This document shows positions 56,102-64,000 of a DNA stretch of 64,000 nt, one piece after another; position 1 is the stretch's first letter; each line of letters begins with the position of its first letter. The DNA lies in contig NZ_CP012159.1 of NCBI RefSeq assembly GCF_001189295.1, positions 930,001 to 994,000 of the forward strand, in the 5' to 3' direction. The notes beneath the pieces were generated by a model. The model searched no databases. It worked only from the letters and a program-made list of their open reading frames with translations, and was not told the origin of the DNA. This DNA is from Chondromyces crocatus (GTDB lineage: Bacteria; Myxococcota_A; Polyangia; Polyangiales; Polyangiaceae). Made by a program: the position numbers and the translations under genes.

Positions 56102-57171
56102 TGGCTACCTCCGAAGCGGAACGTGAAGCCACGGGCACCGCTCACGTCCACGTTGCCCGGAGCGACGTTCCCTTGCGCGGGCTCCTGAGGCTGGAAGAGC
56201 AGCACCCCGGCGATGATCCCGCCCGCGAGCACCGCAGCCCCGCCGCCGATCCAGAGCCACGTCGCAAGGTGATCCTTCGGTGCCGGCTTCAGCTGCACGT
56301 CGCGCCGGCGCACCTGGTCATCCTGGACGATGATCTCGGACTGATGTGCCTCCATCCCGGGCGCCGTGACGCGCAGGGTGTGCCCGCCGCTCGGCACGAC
56401 CCCTTCCCAGCGACCGCGACCGACCACCCGCCCGTCGAGCGCGATGACGTCCTCGGGCCCTGCGTTGATGACGAGGCGACCCTGGTGGACCTCCTTCACC
56501 AGCTTGACCGAGAGCGACACCTCGCTGCCGCCAGAGACCGTGAGCGACCCCGTGTGGTCCTTGAATCCCTTCTTGCTGACGCGGATCTTGCGCGACCCGA
56601 CATCGACCAGCACCGGCTTCTCGAGGGGCGTCACGCCGACCTCCACCCCGTCCACCTCGACCCGGGCGCCCGGCTCGTTCACCTCGACCTTCATCGGGCT
56701 GACGAAGGCCTGAATGGTCGCGATGAGTTCCTCGGCATCCTTGCGATCCTGATCGGAGAGCTGCGTCCCCGCGTCGCGCTGGAGCTTCTCCACCGTCGCC
56801 AGCATGCGCGTGTACCGCTGCAGGTTCTTCTGGCAGAGCGCGATGTTCCAGAGCAGCCGCGGCTCGCGCGAGATCTCGTACGCGCGCTCGTACTTGATGA
56901 TCGCGTTCGAGAAATCCCCGTCGCGGAACAGGATGCGGCCCGCCTCGTACTCGGCCTTCGCCGTGCCGCTGAGCACCTCGCTGAGCGGAGGTGGTGGTGC
57001 GTTCGCGGGGGCGGGAGCGCTCGGAGCGCCCGGAGCGCCCGGAGCGCCCTGCGGCGACGACGACGGCTGCGCCATGGCGCCAGACGACGCGAGCAACGCA
57101 ACGGCGCAGACGAGCGGAGGGAGCGCGCCTCGCGGTGCACGACCGCTGGCGCCAGGAGAGCGTGACGTCAC
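56098..57171 (-). CDS. TPR/PEGA-domain exported protein
   Basis: A 357-residue protein. GTG 57171 lies just after the kinase stop and behind AGAGAGG, giving a signal peptide that ends GAMAQ. A Pro/Ala linker precedes a TPR-like helical part (EYEAGRILFRDGDFSNAIIK, LLWNIALCQKNLQRYTRMLA). Next are at least two PEGA-type beta segments (GARVEVDGVEVGVTPLEKPV and GRLVINAGPEDVIALDGRVV), and a near-C-terminal membrane helix (TWLWIGGGAAVLAGGIIAGV). PEGA proteins are common near myxobacterial kinases and act in the envelope. The frame is open further upstream, but that part lies inside the kinase gene. Confidence 0.85.
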   Translation of the reverse strand: MTSRSPGASGRAPRGALPPLVCAVALLASSGAMAQPSSSPQGAPGAPGAPSAPAPANAPPPPLSEVLSGTAKAEYEAGRILFRDGDFSNAIIKYERAYEISREPRLLWNIALCQKNLQRYTRMLATVEKLQRDAGTQLSDQDRKDAEELIATIQAFVSPMKVEVNEPGARVEVDGVEVGVTPLEKPVLVDVGSRKIRVSKKGFKDHTGSLTVSGGSEVSLSVKLVKEVHQGRLVINAGPEDVIALDGRVVGRGRWEGVVPSGGHTLRVTAPGMEAHQSEIIVQDDQVRRRDVQLKPAPKDHLATWLWIGGGAAVLAGGIIAGVLLFQPQEPAQGNVAPGNVDVSGARGFTFRFGGSQ

Positions 57172-57173
57172 GG

Positions 57174-58889
57174 CTAGTCGCCTCTCTGGTTCAGTCTCTC
57201 GAAAGCAGTTTGCGGGGCGGGAGAACCCTGGGGTTGCGCGGGCGGCGGGGCGGACGTTGCCGTCGGCGCAGGCGTCTTCGCCGTCGGCGCGGGCGTCTTG
57301 GCCTTCTCGGTGCTCGTCGGCGCCTTCGCCGTCGACTCGACCCGCTTCGCCGTCGGCTCCGGCGTCTCGGCGCTCGGCGCGGCGGATGCCTCGGCGCTCG
57401 GCGTCGGCTCGGGTGCGCTCGAGGGCGCGGCCGTGGTGACGACGTTGGCGGGGGTCACTGCGGGCTGGGACGAAGCCGGGACGGCCGGCGCCTCGGGCCC
57501 TGCCGACTGCTCCGCCTGGCTCGCGGCCGTCGGCTGCTCCGCCGAGCCGCCCATCTTGCTGACGACGAACAGCCCGCCAGCCACCAGGAGCACCGCCGCG
57601 GCGGCCACCGCAACCTTGCCGAACGCGCTGGGCCGCGCCGGCCCAGTCCCCTCTGCCGCCGTCCACCCGACGGCCGTGGCCCCATGGGCGGGGGCTTCGC
57701 CGAGCGTACCGGCGCCCGTCAGCGCGCCCTGCGCCGTGCGCGCGACGGCGGGTGGAGGCAGCGAGGGCGACGACGTCCCTCCGGGGGCTGGTCTCCCCGA
57801 CGGTGTGGTGGCCGCGTACGGACCCGCCGCGTACTCTGCCGGCAAGCCTGCGGGCGGCGGCACCGACGGGTTCCCGGAAGCCGCTCCCGCCATCGAGGGG
57901 CTCAGCGAGCGATACCCGCCCGACGCCGTGCCGAGCGAGCGCCCGAGCGCCATCTGGCTGGTCACCGACATCCCGAGCGTGCGCAGGATGCGCGGCAGCG
58001 AGCGCGTCGTCTCTTCTTCCGGCGCGTAAGGCGCGATCGCCTGCGCCAGCTCGCCCATGTTTCCGAAGCGCTCTTGCGGGTTCCGGCGCAAGCAGCTCAG
58101 GATGGCCGCCTCCAGCCCCTCCGGAAGATCGGGCCGGTACGTGCGCGGAGGCGTCGGATCCTGCGTGTTGATCATCAGGATCAGCTCTGCGAGCGACGTC
58201 GTGTTGAACGGCACCGTCCCGGTGACCAGCTGATACAGCAGCGCGCCCATCGACCAGATGTCCGCGCGGTGATCGACCGACTTGGCCGAGCGCATCTGCT
58301 CCGGCGCCATGTAGAGCGGCGATCCGAGCATCATCTCCGTCTGTGTGAGCGACAGCCCGGGCTCCGTCCCGCCCACCGCGTCGCCACCCTGGCCCGCCTT
58401 GGAGATGCCGAAGTCCAGCACCTTCACCGTCTGGCTGCCGTCGGCGCCCGTCGTGAGAAACAGGTTGGCCGGCTTGATGTCACGATGAACGATGCCGATC
58501 GAATGGGCCTCGGCGATCGCCTCGCATCCGTGGAGCACGTAGGTCACGGCCTCCTCGATCGGCAGCGCGCCCCGGTGGCGCACGAGCTGCGAGAGGTCGG
58601 TACCGTCCAGGTACTCCATGACCATGTACGGCGTTCCGCCCTCCAGCTCGCCGACATCGCTCACCCGGGCGACGTGCTCGCTCTTGAGCCGAACGGCCGC
58701 GCGCGCCTCGCGGATGAACCGCTCGGTGGCGTCATGGGTGGCGCCCGGCAGCAGGAACTTGATGGCGACCCGCTGCTGGAGCTGCTGGTGGACGGCGGAG
58801 ACCACGACCCCCATGCCGCCCTGACCGAGGATCCGCTCGACCCGGTACTTCCCTGCGAGAACCTGTCCTTCGGCAACCGGCGCGCTCAC
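57174..58889 (-). CDS. Transmembrane Ser/Thr protein kinase heading a PEGA operon
   Basis: Hanks-type kinase of 571 residues starting at GTG 58889 behind TGAGGAG. Kinase domain at about 15-280: GQGGMGVVVSAVH, VAIKFLLPG, HRDIKPANLFL, VLDFGISKA, MLGSPLYMAPEQMRSAK, DHRADIWSMGAL. A 190-residue Pro/Ala/Gly/Ser linker, a membrane helix (VAVAAAAVLLVAGGLFVVSK) and a 130-residue Ala/Pro/Thr/Glu-rich outer tail with repeated APTAKTP-type units follow. The tail has no folded sensor domain such as PASTA. Two genes downstream are tightly coupled to it. Confidence 0.92.
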   Translation of the reverse strand: MSAPVAEGQVLAGKYRVERILGQGGMGVVVSAVHQQLQQRVAIKFLLPGATHDATERFIREARAAVRLKSEHVARVSDVGELEGGTPYMVMEYLDGTDLSQLVRHRGALPIEEAVTYVLHGCEAIAEAHSIGIVHRDIKPANLFLTTGADGSQTVKVLDFGISKAGQGGDAVGGTEPGLSLTQTEMMLGSPLYMAPEQMRSAKSVDHRADIWSMGALLYQLVTGTVPFNTTSLAELILMINTQDPTPPRTYRPDLPEGLEAAILSCLRRNPQERFGNMGELAQAIAPYAPEEETTRSLPRILRTLGMSVTSQMALGRSLGTASGGYRSLSPSMAGAASGNPSVPPPAGLPAEYAAGPYAATTPSGRPAPGGTSSPSLPPPAVARTAQGALTGAGTLGEAPAHGATAVGWTAAEGTGPARPSAFGKVAVAAAAVLLVAGGLFVVSKMGGSAEQPTAASQAEQSAGPEAPAVPASSQPAVTPANVVTTAAPSSAPEPTPSAEASAAPSAETPEPTAKRVESTAKAPTSTEKAKTPAPTAKTPAPTATSAPPPAQPQGSPAPQTAFERLNQRGD

Positions 58890-59102
58890 ATGGACTCCTC
58901 AGCCTGCGCCTGACCGCAGACCGGTCGACCCTAAGGCATTGCCGGGTCGGCGTCCAACTGCACGTGCAGCAGACATCGGGAGCCACCCCGACCCTCTGCA
59001 GGGGTTCCAGTGAGATGAAACCAGGGCGCGGGCGCCGCCGGTCGATCCGGCCTCGACCGCGCACGTTGCGGCGTGCGAGGAGCACCCGCGTTCAGCCCGG
59101 CG

Positions 59103-60953
59103 TCAGCGGTGCGCCGCGAGCTGTCGGGCCACCGAGCGCGAGTCGTCGAGGCCGCGATGTCGCCCGCGCCCGGCCGTCGCCACCCGCAACGTCGTCGCGG
59201 CGCGGTCCACCTCGCCGGACAGGAAAGCCTGGCGACAGATCTGCCGCCGCACCTTGCCGCTCGTCGTCCTCGGGATCGCACCCACCGCGCCGAGCACCAC
59301 CGTATCGCAGCGGAGCGCGTGGACCTCGAGCACCCGCGCCCGGAGGGTCCGCACGATCTCCTCCTGCACGACCGGCGGGATCTTCCGATCGCGCACCTCG
59401 ACCACCACGACGAGCTGTTCCACCCGCGCATCCTCTGGCAGCACCGAGAACGCCACCACGCCGCCGCGCCGGAGGGCGGGGTGGCACTCCCGCACGCTGT
59501 CCTCGATGTGCTCCGGGTAGAGCCCGTGACCGCGCAGCACGATCATGTCCCGATAGCGCCCGGTCACGAACAGCTCTCCGGCGTGAAAGAACCCGAGATC
59601 CCCGCTGCGCAGGTACTCCGTCTCGTCCTCGCCGCCGGCGAGCCGCGCCTGGAACACCTTGCGCGTCAGTGCGGGCTGCCCGTGATACCCGAGCGCCTTC
59701 GTGGCCGAGCTGATCCAGATCTCGCCGATCACCCCCGGCGCGCAAGGCCTCCGCGTCAGCGGGTCGACGATGCGGACCTTCGCGTCCTCCTTCGTCACCG
59801 GCCCACACCCCACGTAGACCACCACCGGCTGCGTCGTGTCTTCATCGACCGGCACAACGCGCCCCTCGTACAGGCCCTGCTTGTCGAGCCGAAGCGCTAC
59901 CTTCCCCCCCATGGCCACGGTCGCCGTGTGCTCCGTCAGCCCGTAGGTCGGGCAGAACGCCTCGGGCCGCAGCCCGCTCACCGAGAACGCCTCGAGAAAC
60001 CGCTTCACCGTCTCCACCCGGATCGGTTCGGCGGAGGCGAGGATGGAGCGCAGGTGGCTCAGGTCCCAGCGCTTGCGCATCTCGTGCGTCGTCTTGCGCA
60101 CGGCCAGATCGAAGGCGAAGTCGGGCGCGGCGGTGTGGGTCGCGCGCACCCGCGACATCAGCTCGAACCAGAGCGCGGGCCGTGCGGCGAAGCTGTGCGG
60201 CGACATCAGGTACGTGTTCGCCGAGCTGCCGAAGAGCGTGTTCATGATGAAGCCGATGAGGCCCATGTCGTGGTAGTGCGGCAGCCACGAGACCGCGGTC
60301 GTTCCCCAGCCGAGGCGCAGGTCCTTCGTGTTGGCGGCGATCTCGTGGTACAGGTTCCCGTGCGTCACCTGCACGCCGCGCGGCAGCCCGGTCGCGCCCG
60401 AGGTGTACGTGAGCAGCGCTGGCTCGTCCTGGCTGGCGGGGGTGTACCAGAGGATGGGCTCCGGGCCCGGCGGAAACCGCTGATCCGTCCGGTGAAAGGG
60501 GAGGTCCGGCCAGAGCGACGGCACCTTCTTGAACAGACCCGAGACGGGTCTTCGCAAGCGCGCCCTGTCGTAGGCGGCGTTCGTCAGGGCCAGCCGCGCC
60601 CCCGCGTCGGCGGCGATGGCCGAGAACAGTGGCATGTCGCGCGCGAGCTGCGTCAGGTCCGGTGGACATACCGGCACAGGGATGATCCCGGCCATCATGC
60701 ACCCCACCAGCGCGCGCACGAAGTCCAGCGACGGCGGATACACGAGCAGCGCCCGGTCCCCCTTCTGCAGACCCCACTCCGGCAGCATGCGCGCGATCGT
60801 GTCGGCCGACTTCACCAGCTGACGCACGTTGAGCGCGTCCACGCGGTGCCCCTTGTCGTCGACGAAGGTGAAAAGCGCCTTCTCCGGCGTTCGCTCGTAC
60901 ATCTCACGCAGAACGGAGAGTGCGGCGCGCGCCGGCTGGATTGCTTTCGGCAT
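59103..60953 (-). CDS. Fatty acyl-AMP ligase (FAAL-type)
   Basis: Adenylate-forming enzyme of about 616 residues. Motifs: LTYTSGATGLPRGVQVTHGN, SWLPHYHDMGLIGFIMNTLF, the late PTYGLTEHTATVAMGG, RSGDLGFFHAGELFVTGRYR, and DMIVLRGHGLYPEHIEDSVR. This set, especially HYHDMGLIG and RGHNxYPxDIE-like wording, is that of FAALs, which make acyl-adenylates and pass the acyl group to a carrier protein and not to CoA. ATG 60953 with GGGGGAAG upstream is preferred to 61019. No acyl carrier protein, PKS or NRPS gene is adjacent. Confidence 0.88.
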   Translation of the reverse strand: MPKAIQPARAALSVLREMYERTPEKALFTFVDDKGHRVDALNVRQLVKSADTIARMLPEWGLQKGDRALLVYPPSLDFVRALVGCMMAGIIPVPVCPPDLTQLARDMPLFSAIAADAGARLALTNAAYDRARLRRPVSGLFKKVPSLWPDLPFHRTDQRFPPGPEPILWYTPASQDEPALLTYTSGATGLPRGVQVTHGNLYHEIAANTKDLRLGWGTTAVSWLPHYHDMGLIGFIMNTLFGSSANTYLMSPHSFAARPALWFELMSRVRATHTAAPDFAFDLAVRKTTHEMRKRWDLSHLRSILASAEPIRVETVKRFLEAFSVSGLRPEAFCPTYGLTEHTATVAMGGKVALRLDKQGLYEGRVVPVDEDTTQPVVVYVGCGPVTKEDAKVRIVDPLTRRPCAPGVIGEIWISSATKALGYHGQPALTRKVFQARLAGGEDETEYLRSGDLGFFHAGELFVTGRYRDMIVLRGHGLYPEHIEDSVRECHPALRRGGVVAFSVLPEDARVEQLVVVVEVRDRKIPPVVQEEIVRTLRARVLEVHALRCDTVVLGAVGAIPRTTSGKVRRQICRQAFLSGEVDRAATTLRVATAGRGRHRGLDDSRSVARQLAAHR

Positions 60954-61037
60954 GGTCTTCCCCCACCGTCCTCGATGCTTCGCGTGGCGAAGCCCCTTCG
61001 AGGACGTCCGGCGCGCCATGTCGGCGTCGCCTGCGCG

Positions 61038-61661
61038 CTACCGCGCGGCGCTCGCCAGCAACTTGCGAACCTTGCTCAGCACTACGATGTCCGCAGGCGG
61101 GAATTCGTCTTCACGAAGCGCCTCGGCTGCTGCCCAGCGCACGTCCGCCACGTCGAGGGCGCGCGGCTCTGGTGAGCCGGTGCACCGCGTCGCTCGGTAG
61201 AAGAGAAGCAGCACCGCCTTCATCGGATAGCGATGAAAGGTGACCTCCACGATATCGCCCACGGCGGCGTCGATCCCCACCTCCTCGCGCAGCTCGCGCG
61301 CGAGCGCGTCCCTCGGATCTTCGCCCGGCTCCACCTTCCCTCCTGGGAACTCCCAGGCGCCCTCCAAATGCGCGCCGCGCTTGCGCTGCGTGAGCAGCAC
61401 CCGGCCGTCCTCGATGAGGATCGCGGCCGCGACCAGGACGGTGGTCGCCCCTGCCGGCGTGACGAGTTCGCTCTGCGCTGAAGACGTCACGGCGGATGTC
61501 GTCACAACAGATGTCGCTGCGGCGGATGTCGTCGAAGGCGTCCGTGGCGTGGAGGCCGGCATTGCAGAGGGCGGTGAGGCGGAAGCAGGTGACGCGGCCG
61601 CCGCGGCCGGATCGGAGGAAACCAAGCTGGAGGAGGCCGAGCTGGACGGGGGGAGCGACAT
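61038..61661 (-). CDS. NUDIX hydrolase (MutT-like) with low-complexity N-terminus
   Basis: NUDIX pyrophosphatase. The domain of about 130 residues has the complete NUDIX box GGKVEPGEDPRDALARELRE followed by EVGI, preceded by LTQRKRGAHLEGAWEFPG, the arrangement of MutT/8-oxo-dGTPases. The first 65-70 residues from ATG 61661 are a Ser/Ala/Thr/Pro-rich tract with repeated TSAVTTS-like units, not part of the fold; a later start near LVTPAGATT is possible but no good codon was found. It is 84 bp upstream of the FAAL gene on the same strand and divergent from purM. Confidence 0.85.
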   Translation of the reverse strand: MSLPPSSSASSSLVSSDPAAAAASPASASPPSAMPASTPRTPSTTSAAATSVVTTSAVTSSAQSELVTPAGATTVLVAAAILIEDGRVLLTQRKRGAHLEGAWEFPGGKVEPGEDPRDALARELREEVGIDAAVGDIVEVTFHRYPMKAVLLLFYRATRCTGSPEPRALDVADVRWAAAEALREDEFPPADIVVLSKVRKLLASAAR

Positions 61662-61816
61662 CGGGGGCGCATGATGCGGAGGGCCTCGGCGAACGCAAGC
61701 CTTCCCCCGAGCACGACATTTTCTCCGCCTGGCGACCTGGCGTGGCGTGCGCTGGATTCTTTGCGGGCTCGATGCCCAGCTTCCCATGCCTGCCGAGCTG
61801 TGACATGCCTCCGTGC

Positions 61817-62866
61817 ATGAGCGTGACCTACCGGGACGCGGGGGTGGACATCGACGCGGGGGACGCGCTGGTCGAGCGCATCAAGCGGCTGGCGGCGCCG
61901 ACCCGCACGCCGCACGTGCTCGAAGGCATCGGCGGGTTCGCGGGCCTCTGCTCCGTGCCTGGAGGCTTGCAGGACCCGGTGCTCGTGAGCGGCACCGACG
62001 GCGTCGGCACCAAGCTCAAGGTTGCCTTTGCCACGGGCGTGCACGACACGGTGGGCATCGATCTCGTCGCCATGTGTGTGAACGACATCATCACCGTCGG
62101 CGCTCGCCCGCTCTTCTTCCTGGACTACTTTGCCACCGGCAAGCTCGACGTCGACGTGGGCGAGGCCGTGGTCCGCGGCATCGCCGACGGCTGCAAGCAA
62201 GCTGGCTGCGCCCTCCTCGGCGGGGAGACGGCGGAGCTGCCGAGCATGTACGCCGATGGCGAGTACGATCTCGCCGGCTTCGCCGTCGGTGTCGTCGAGC
62301 GTGCCAAGCTGCTCGACGGCAAACGCGTCGCGGCGGGCGACGTGGTGATCGGTGTGGCTTCGAGCGGGCTGCACTCCAACGGCTATTCTCTCGCGCGCCG
62401 CGTCTTCGAGCGCGAGATGGCGCTGGGGATGGACGCGCGGGTGGCGGAGCTGGGGAGCACGGTGGGCGAGGTGCTCCTGACGCCGACGCGGATCTACGCG
62501 CGTGCGGTGGCGGAGCTGCTCGGTGCTTGTGGCGAGGAGGTACGCGCGCTCTCGCACATCACGGGGGGCGGCTTGCCTGGCAACGTGCCTCGCGTGCTGC
62601 CCGAGGGCCTGGGGGTCCGTCTCGATGCGACGAGCTGGGAACGGCCCGCCGTGTTCCGGGTGATCGCGGCGGGCGGGCCCGTGGAAGAAGCCGAGATGCG
62701 CCGCACGTTCAACCTGGGTGTGGGGCTGATCGCCGTGGTGCACCGTGACGCCGCAGACCGGGCCGTCGAGACCTTGCAGCGCGCGGGGGAGACGGCGTGG
62801 GTGGCTGGCGAGGTGCTGCCCGTGGGCGACGTCGCGTTCGAGGAGCGGGTGCGCTTCGCTTCGTAA
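61817..62866 (+). CDS. purM: Phosphoribosylformylglycinamidine cyclo-ligase (AIR synthetase)
   Basis: Fifth step of purine synthesis: FGAM + ATP gives AIR. The 349-residue protein starts VTYRDAGVDIDAGDALVERI and has VSGTDGVGTKLKVAF, GIDLVAMCVNDIITVGARPL, FFLDYFATGKLD, LLGGETAELPSMYADGEYDL, ASSGLHSNGYSLAR, LLTPTRIY and SHITGGGLPGNVPRVLP. ATG 61817 fits the family start; ATG 61805 is an alternative and neither has a strong ribosome-binding site. No purN follows, although it is often adjacent. Confidence 0.96.
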   Translation: MSVTYRDAGVDIDAGDALVERIKRLAAPTRTPHVLEGIGGFAGLCSVPGGLQDPVLVSGTDGVGTKLKVAFATGVHDTVGIDLVAMCVNDIITVGARPLFFLDYFATGKLDVDVGEAVVRGIADGCKQAGCALLGGETAELPSMYADGEYDLAGFAVGVVERAKLLDGKRVAAGDVVIGVASSGLHSNGYSLARRVFEREMALGMDARVAELGSTVGEVLLTPTRIYARAVAELLGACGEEVRALSHITGGGLPGNVPRVLPEGLGVRLDATSWERPAVFRVIAAGGPVEEAEMRRTFNLGVGLIAVVHRDAADRAVETLQRAGETAWVAGEVLPVGDVAFEERVRFAS

Positions 62867-62880
62867 CGCCCCGCCGGTCC

Positions 62881-62925
62881 CCGATGAAAAGAATCGGGCA
62901 AGGACATGGGTGGGCGCTCCTTGCC
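62881..62925 (+). terminator. Candidate hairpins after purM
   Basis: Two hairpins sit 14 bp after the purM stop: CCGAT / ATCGG with a 7-base loop, then GGCAAGGA / TCCTTGCC with a 13-base loop. They share a base at 62897, so they may compete. No T-tract follows. Confidence 0.35.
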
Positions 62926-62998
62926 GTCCCCGCCCTGCAACGGCTCATCTCGGATGGAGGAGACTTCGTTTTTGCCGGAGGACGAGCGTTGGTTGCAG

Positions 62999-63507
62999 AA
63001 GGGCGGTCGTCGATCGGCAAAGAACGATCGTGGGTTGCGGAACGATGATCGTCGATCACGGAACGATGCCCGTCGATCACGAAAGGATGAGCGTTGAATT
63101 GGGAAGAACGATCGTCGATCGGTGAAGGACGATCGTCGATCGGGTGAAGGACGATCGTCGATCGGGTGAAGGACGATCGTCGATCGGGTGAAGGACGATC
63201 GTCGATCGGTGAAGGACGATCGTTGATCGGTGAAGGACGATCGTCGATCGGTGAAGGACGATCGTCGATCGGTGAAGGACGATCGTCGATCGGTGAAGGA
63301 CGATCGTTGAATTGGGAAGGACGATCGTCGATCGGGTGAAGGACGATCGTCGATCGGCGAAGGACGATCGTCGATCGGCGAAGGACGATCGTCGATCGGC
63401 GAAGGACGATCGTCGGTCGGCGAAGGATGATCGTCGGTCGGGTGAAGGACGATCGTCGATCGGTGAAGGACGATCGTCGATCGGTGAAGGACGACCGACG
63501 GACGCCG
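62999..63507. repeat. Array of 24 units of 21-22 bp with a 10-bp palindrome
   Basis: Twenty-four head-to-tail units: 19 of 21 bp and 5 of 22 bp, the longer ones having one extra G. Each unit starts AAG or AAC and most contain GACGATCGTC, a perfect 10-bp palindrome, directly followed by GATCG and GGTG or GGCG. The central units from about 63104 to 63486 are nearly identical; the first five and the last one are diverged. Two units carry TTGAATTGGG in place of the standard right half. Long frames cross the array on both strands (IDDRPSP- or KDDRRSA-like heptads), but the 22-bp units shift the frame, so it is not coding. Confidence 0.95.
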
Positions 63508-63843
63508 ATGTGTGGCTCATTACCTCCGTTGAACGGCTCAGTGTCGCCGTTCAACGCGAACACCTTCGCTTCCTGTCTCCCTCACGATCTCGTTTGCATG
63601 GAGATTCCATCACTTGCTCATTCCGCTTCCCCCCACCCGTTCGCCAGAGGCCCATTTCCCTCCCCGATCCTCCCCACCCGACGACCTCCTCAACGGTACT
63701 GGTCAGGCCTCACCCGAATCTGGCCCGGGCATTGCGTTGTTGTCCCGGGACCTCTTCAACCTCTCCACCCCAACGGCACTCCCCCCTCAGCACCCACAGC
63801 ACATCGCGCAGAGGCTCACGCACCCGCCATCAGGACAGCGACC
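63508..63843. other. Region between the repeat array and the right-edge gene
   Basis: About 335 bp, rich in CCCCAC/CCTCC runs. A plus-strand frame crosses it but is Pro/Ser-rich without motifs and overlaps the better minus-strand frame, so it is not called. Confidence 0.4.
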
Positions 63844-64000
63844 TCAGGGCGTGGGGCTGCAGAGCTCGTTGATGTCGTCGACGAGCGTGCCTTCGCCAGC
63901 GAGGACCTCGATCACGGCCGCAAACCCGCCGAGGCTGCGCTGCGGATCTCCCTCCTCGACCCCGCTGGCGACCTGACGGCTCACGTTCGCGATCGTCCGC
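63844..64000 (-). CDS. 3' end of an unidentified gene (continues beyond the window)
   Basis: The minus strand is open from the right edge to a TGA at 63844-63846 (about 51 codons). It reads like a real C-terminus: ANVSRQVASGVEEGDPQRSL, then GGFAAVIEVLAGEGTLVDDI and NELCSPTP, with regular helix-like hydrophobic spacing. Too little is visible to name a family. Confidence 0.55.
   Translation of the reverse strand, partial: RTIANVSRQVASGVEEGDPQRSLGGFAAVIEVLAGEGTLVDDINELCSPTP

Noticed and set aside
57172-57666. Upstream extension of the PEGA gene to 57666
   Set aside because: That part lies within the kinase coding region in another frame; GTG 57171 has a ribosome-binding site and yields a signal peptide.
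59073-61175. Plus-strand frame of 700 codons opposite the FAAL gene
   Set aside because: It is very rich in Arg, His and Pro and antisense to a motif-complete ligase.
62999-63507. CRISPR array
   Set aside because: Units are directly adjacent without unique spacers, and no cas genes are present.
62709-63563. Long minus-strand frame over the 63-kb array encoding repeats of IDDRPSP
   Set aside because: Frame changes occur within the array because some units are 22 bp, so the repeated peptide switches from one sequence to another; it also overlaps the end of purM and has no start signal.
63312-63872. Plus-strand frame with KDDRRSA repeats
   Set aside because: It covers only part of the array and then enters Pro/Ser-rich sequence opposite to the more convincing right-edge minus-strand gene.

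Overview
The window looks like a chromosomal segment of a high-GC myxobacterium, most likely of the Polyangiales (Sorangium/Polyangium/Chondromyces type). The signs are GTG and TTG starts, several eukaryote-like Ser/Thr kinases with Pro/Ala-rich tails, a PEGA protein, an FHA protein with a Pro-rich front, a lipoprotein with a repeated Gly-Gly-Ala tract, and Lys/Ala-rich extensions on ribosomal proteins. The genus is an inference; no rRNA or tRNA gene was found.

Layout. 1-4.0 kb (+): end of an FHA protein, an L,D-transpeptidase and a UbiB/ABC1 kinase-like protein. 4.1-11.4 kb (-): one closely packed set, read right to left as ftsE-ftsX-EnvC-like activator-lipoprotein-rph-rdgB-atpZ-atpI-atpB-atpE. 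It links cell-wall hydrolase control, RNA and nucleotide clean-up, and the membrane part of ATP synthase. 11.4-16.8 kb (+): a formyltransferase-like gene, a PilZ-like protein and a large secreted HExxH-propeller-barrel protein. 16.8-22.8 kb: a gene-poor island with a degenerate 21-bp repeat array, a broken IS200-type transposase, one intact AT-hook/winged-helix gene and a broken IS66-type transposase. 22.9-30.1 kb: PhoH-like ATPase, porin, penicillin-binding transpeptidase, thymidine kinase, two small proteins and a lipoprotein.

30.7-42.6 kb (+) is the ribosomal-protein superoperon: rplV-rpsC-rplP-rpmC-rpsQ-rplN-rplX-rplE-rpsN-rpsH-rplF-rplR-rpsE-rpmD-rplO-secY-adk-infA-rpmJ-rpsM-rpsK, then a 443-bp gap, then rpoA-rplQ and a strong intrinsic terminator. 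The front of the S10 operon (rpsJ to rpsS) and rpsD are absent from their usual places. 42.6-53.3 kb: a secreted TPR-like protein, acylphosphatase, Rho, a GAF histidine kinase, an Fe-S CCG-domain protein coupled to a HAMP histidine kinase, and acetyl-CoA synthetase. 53.4-58.9 kb: two Ser/Thr kinases; the second heads a kinase-PEGA-lipoprotein operon that converges on the first. 59.1-62.9 kb: a fatty acyl-AMP ligase, a NUDIX hydrolase and purM. 63.0-63.5 kb: a striking array of 24 units of 21 or 22 bp, most with a perfect 10-bp palindrome, followed by the 3' end of an unidentified gene at the right edge.

The most unusual non-genic structures are the two 21-bp-period arrays. The most unusual genomic arrangement is the broken-up ribosomal operon. 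All names come from reading motifs in the translated sequence; no database search was run.
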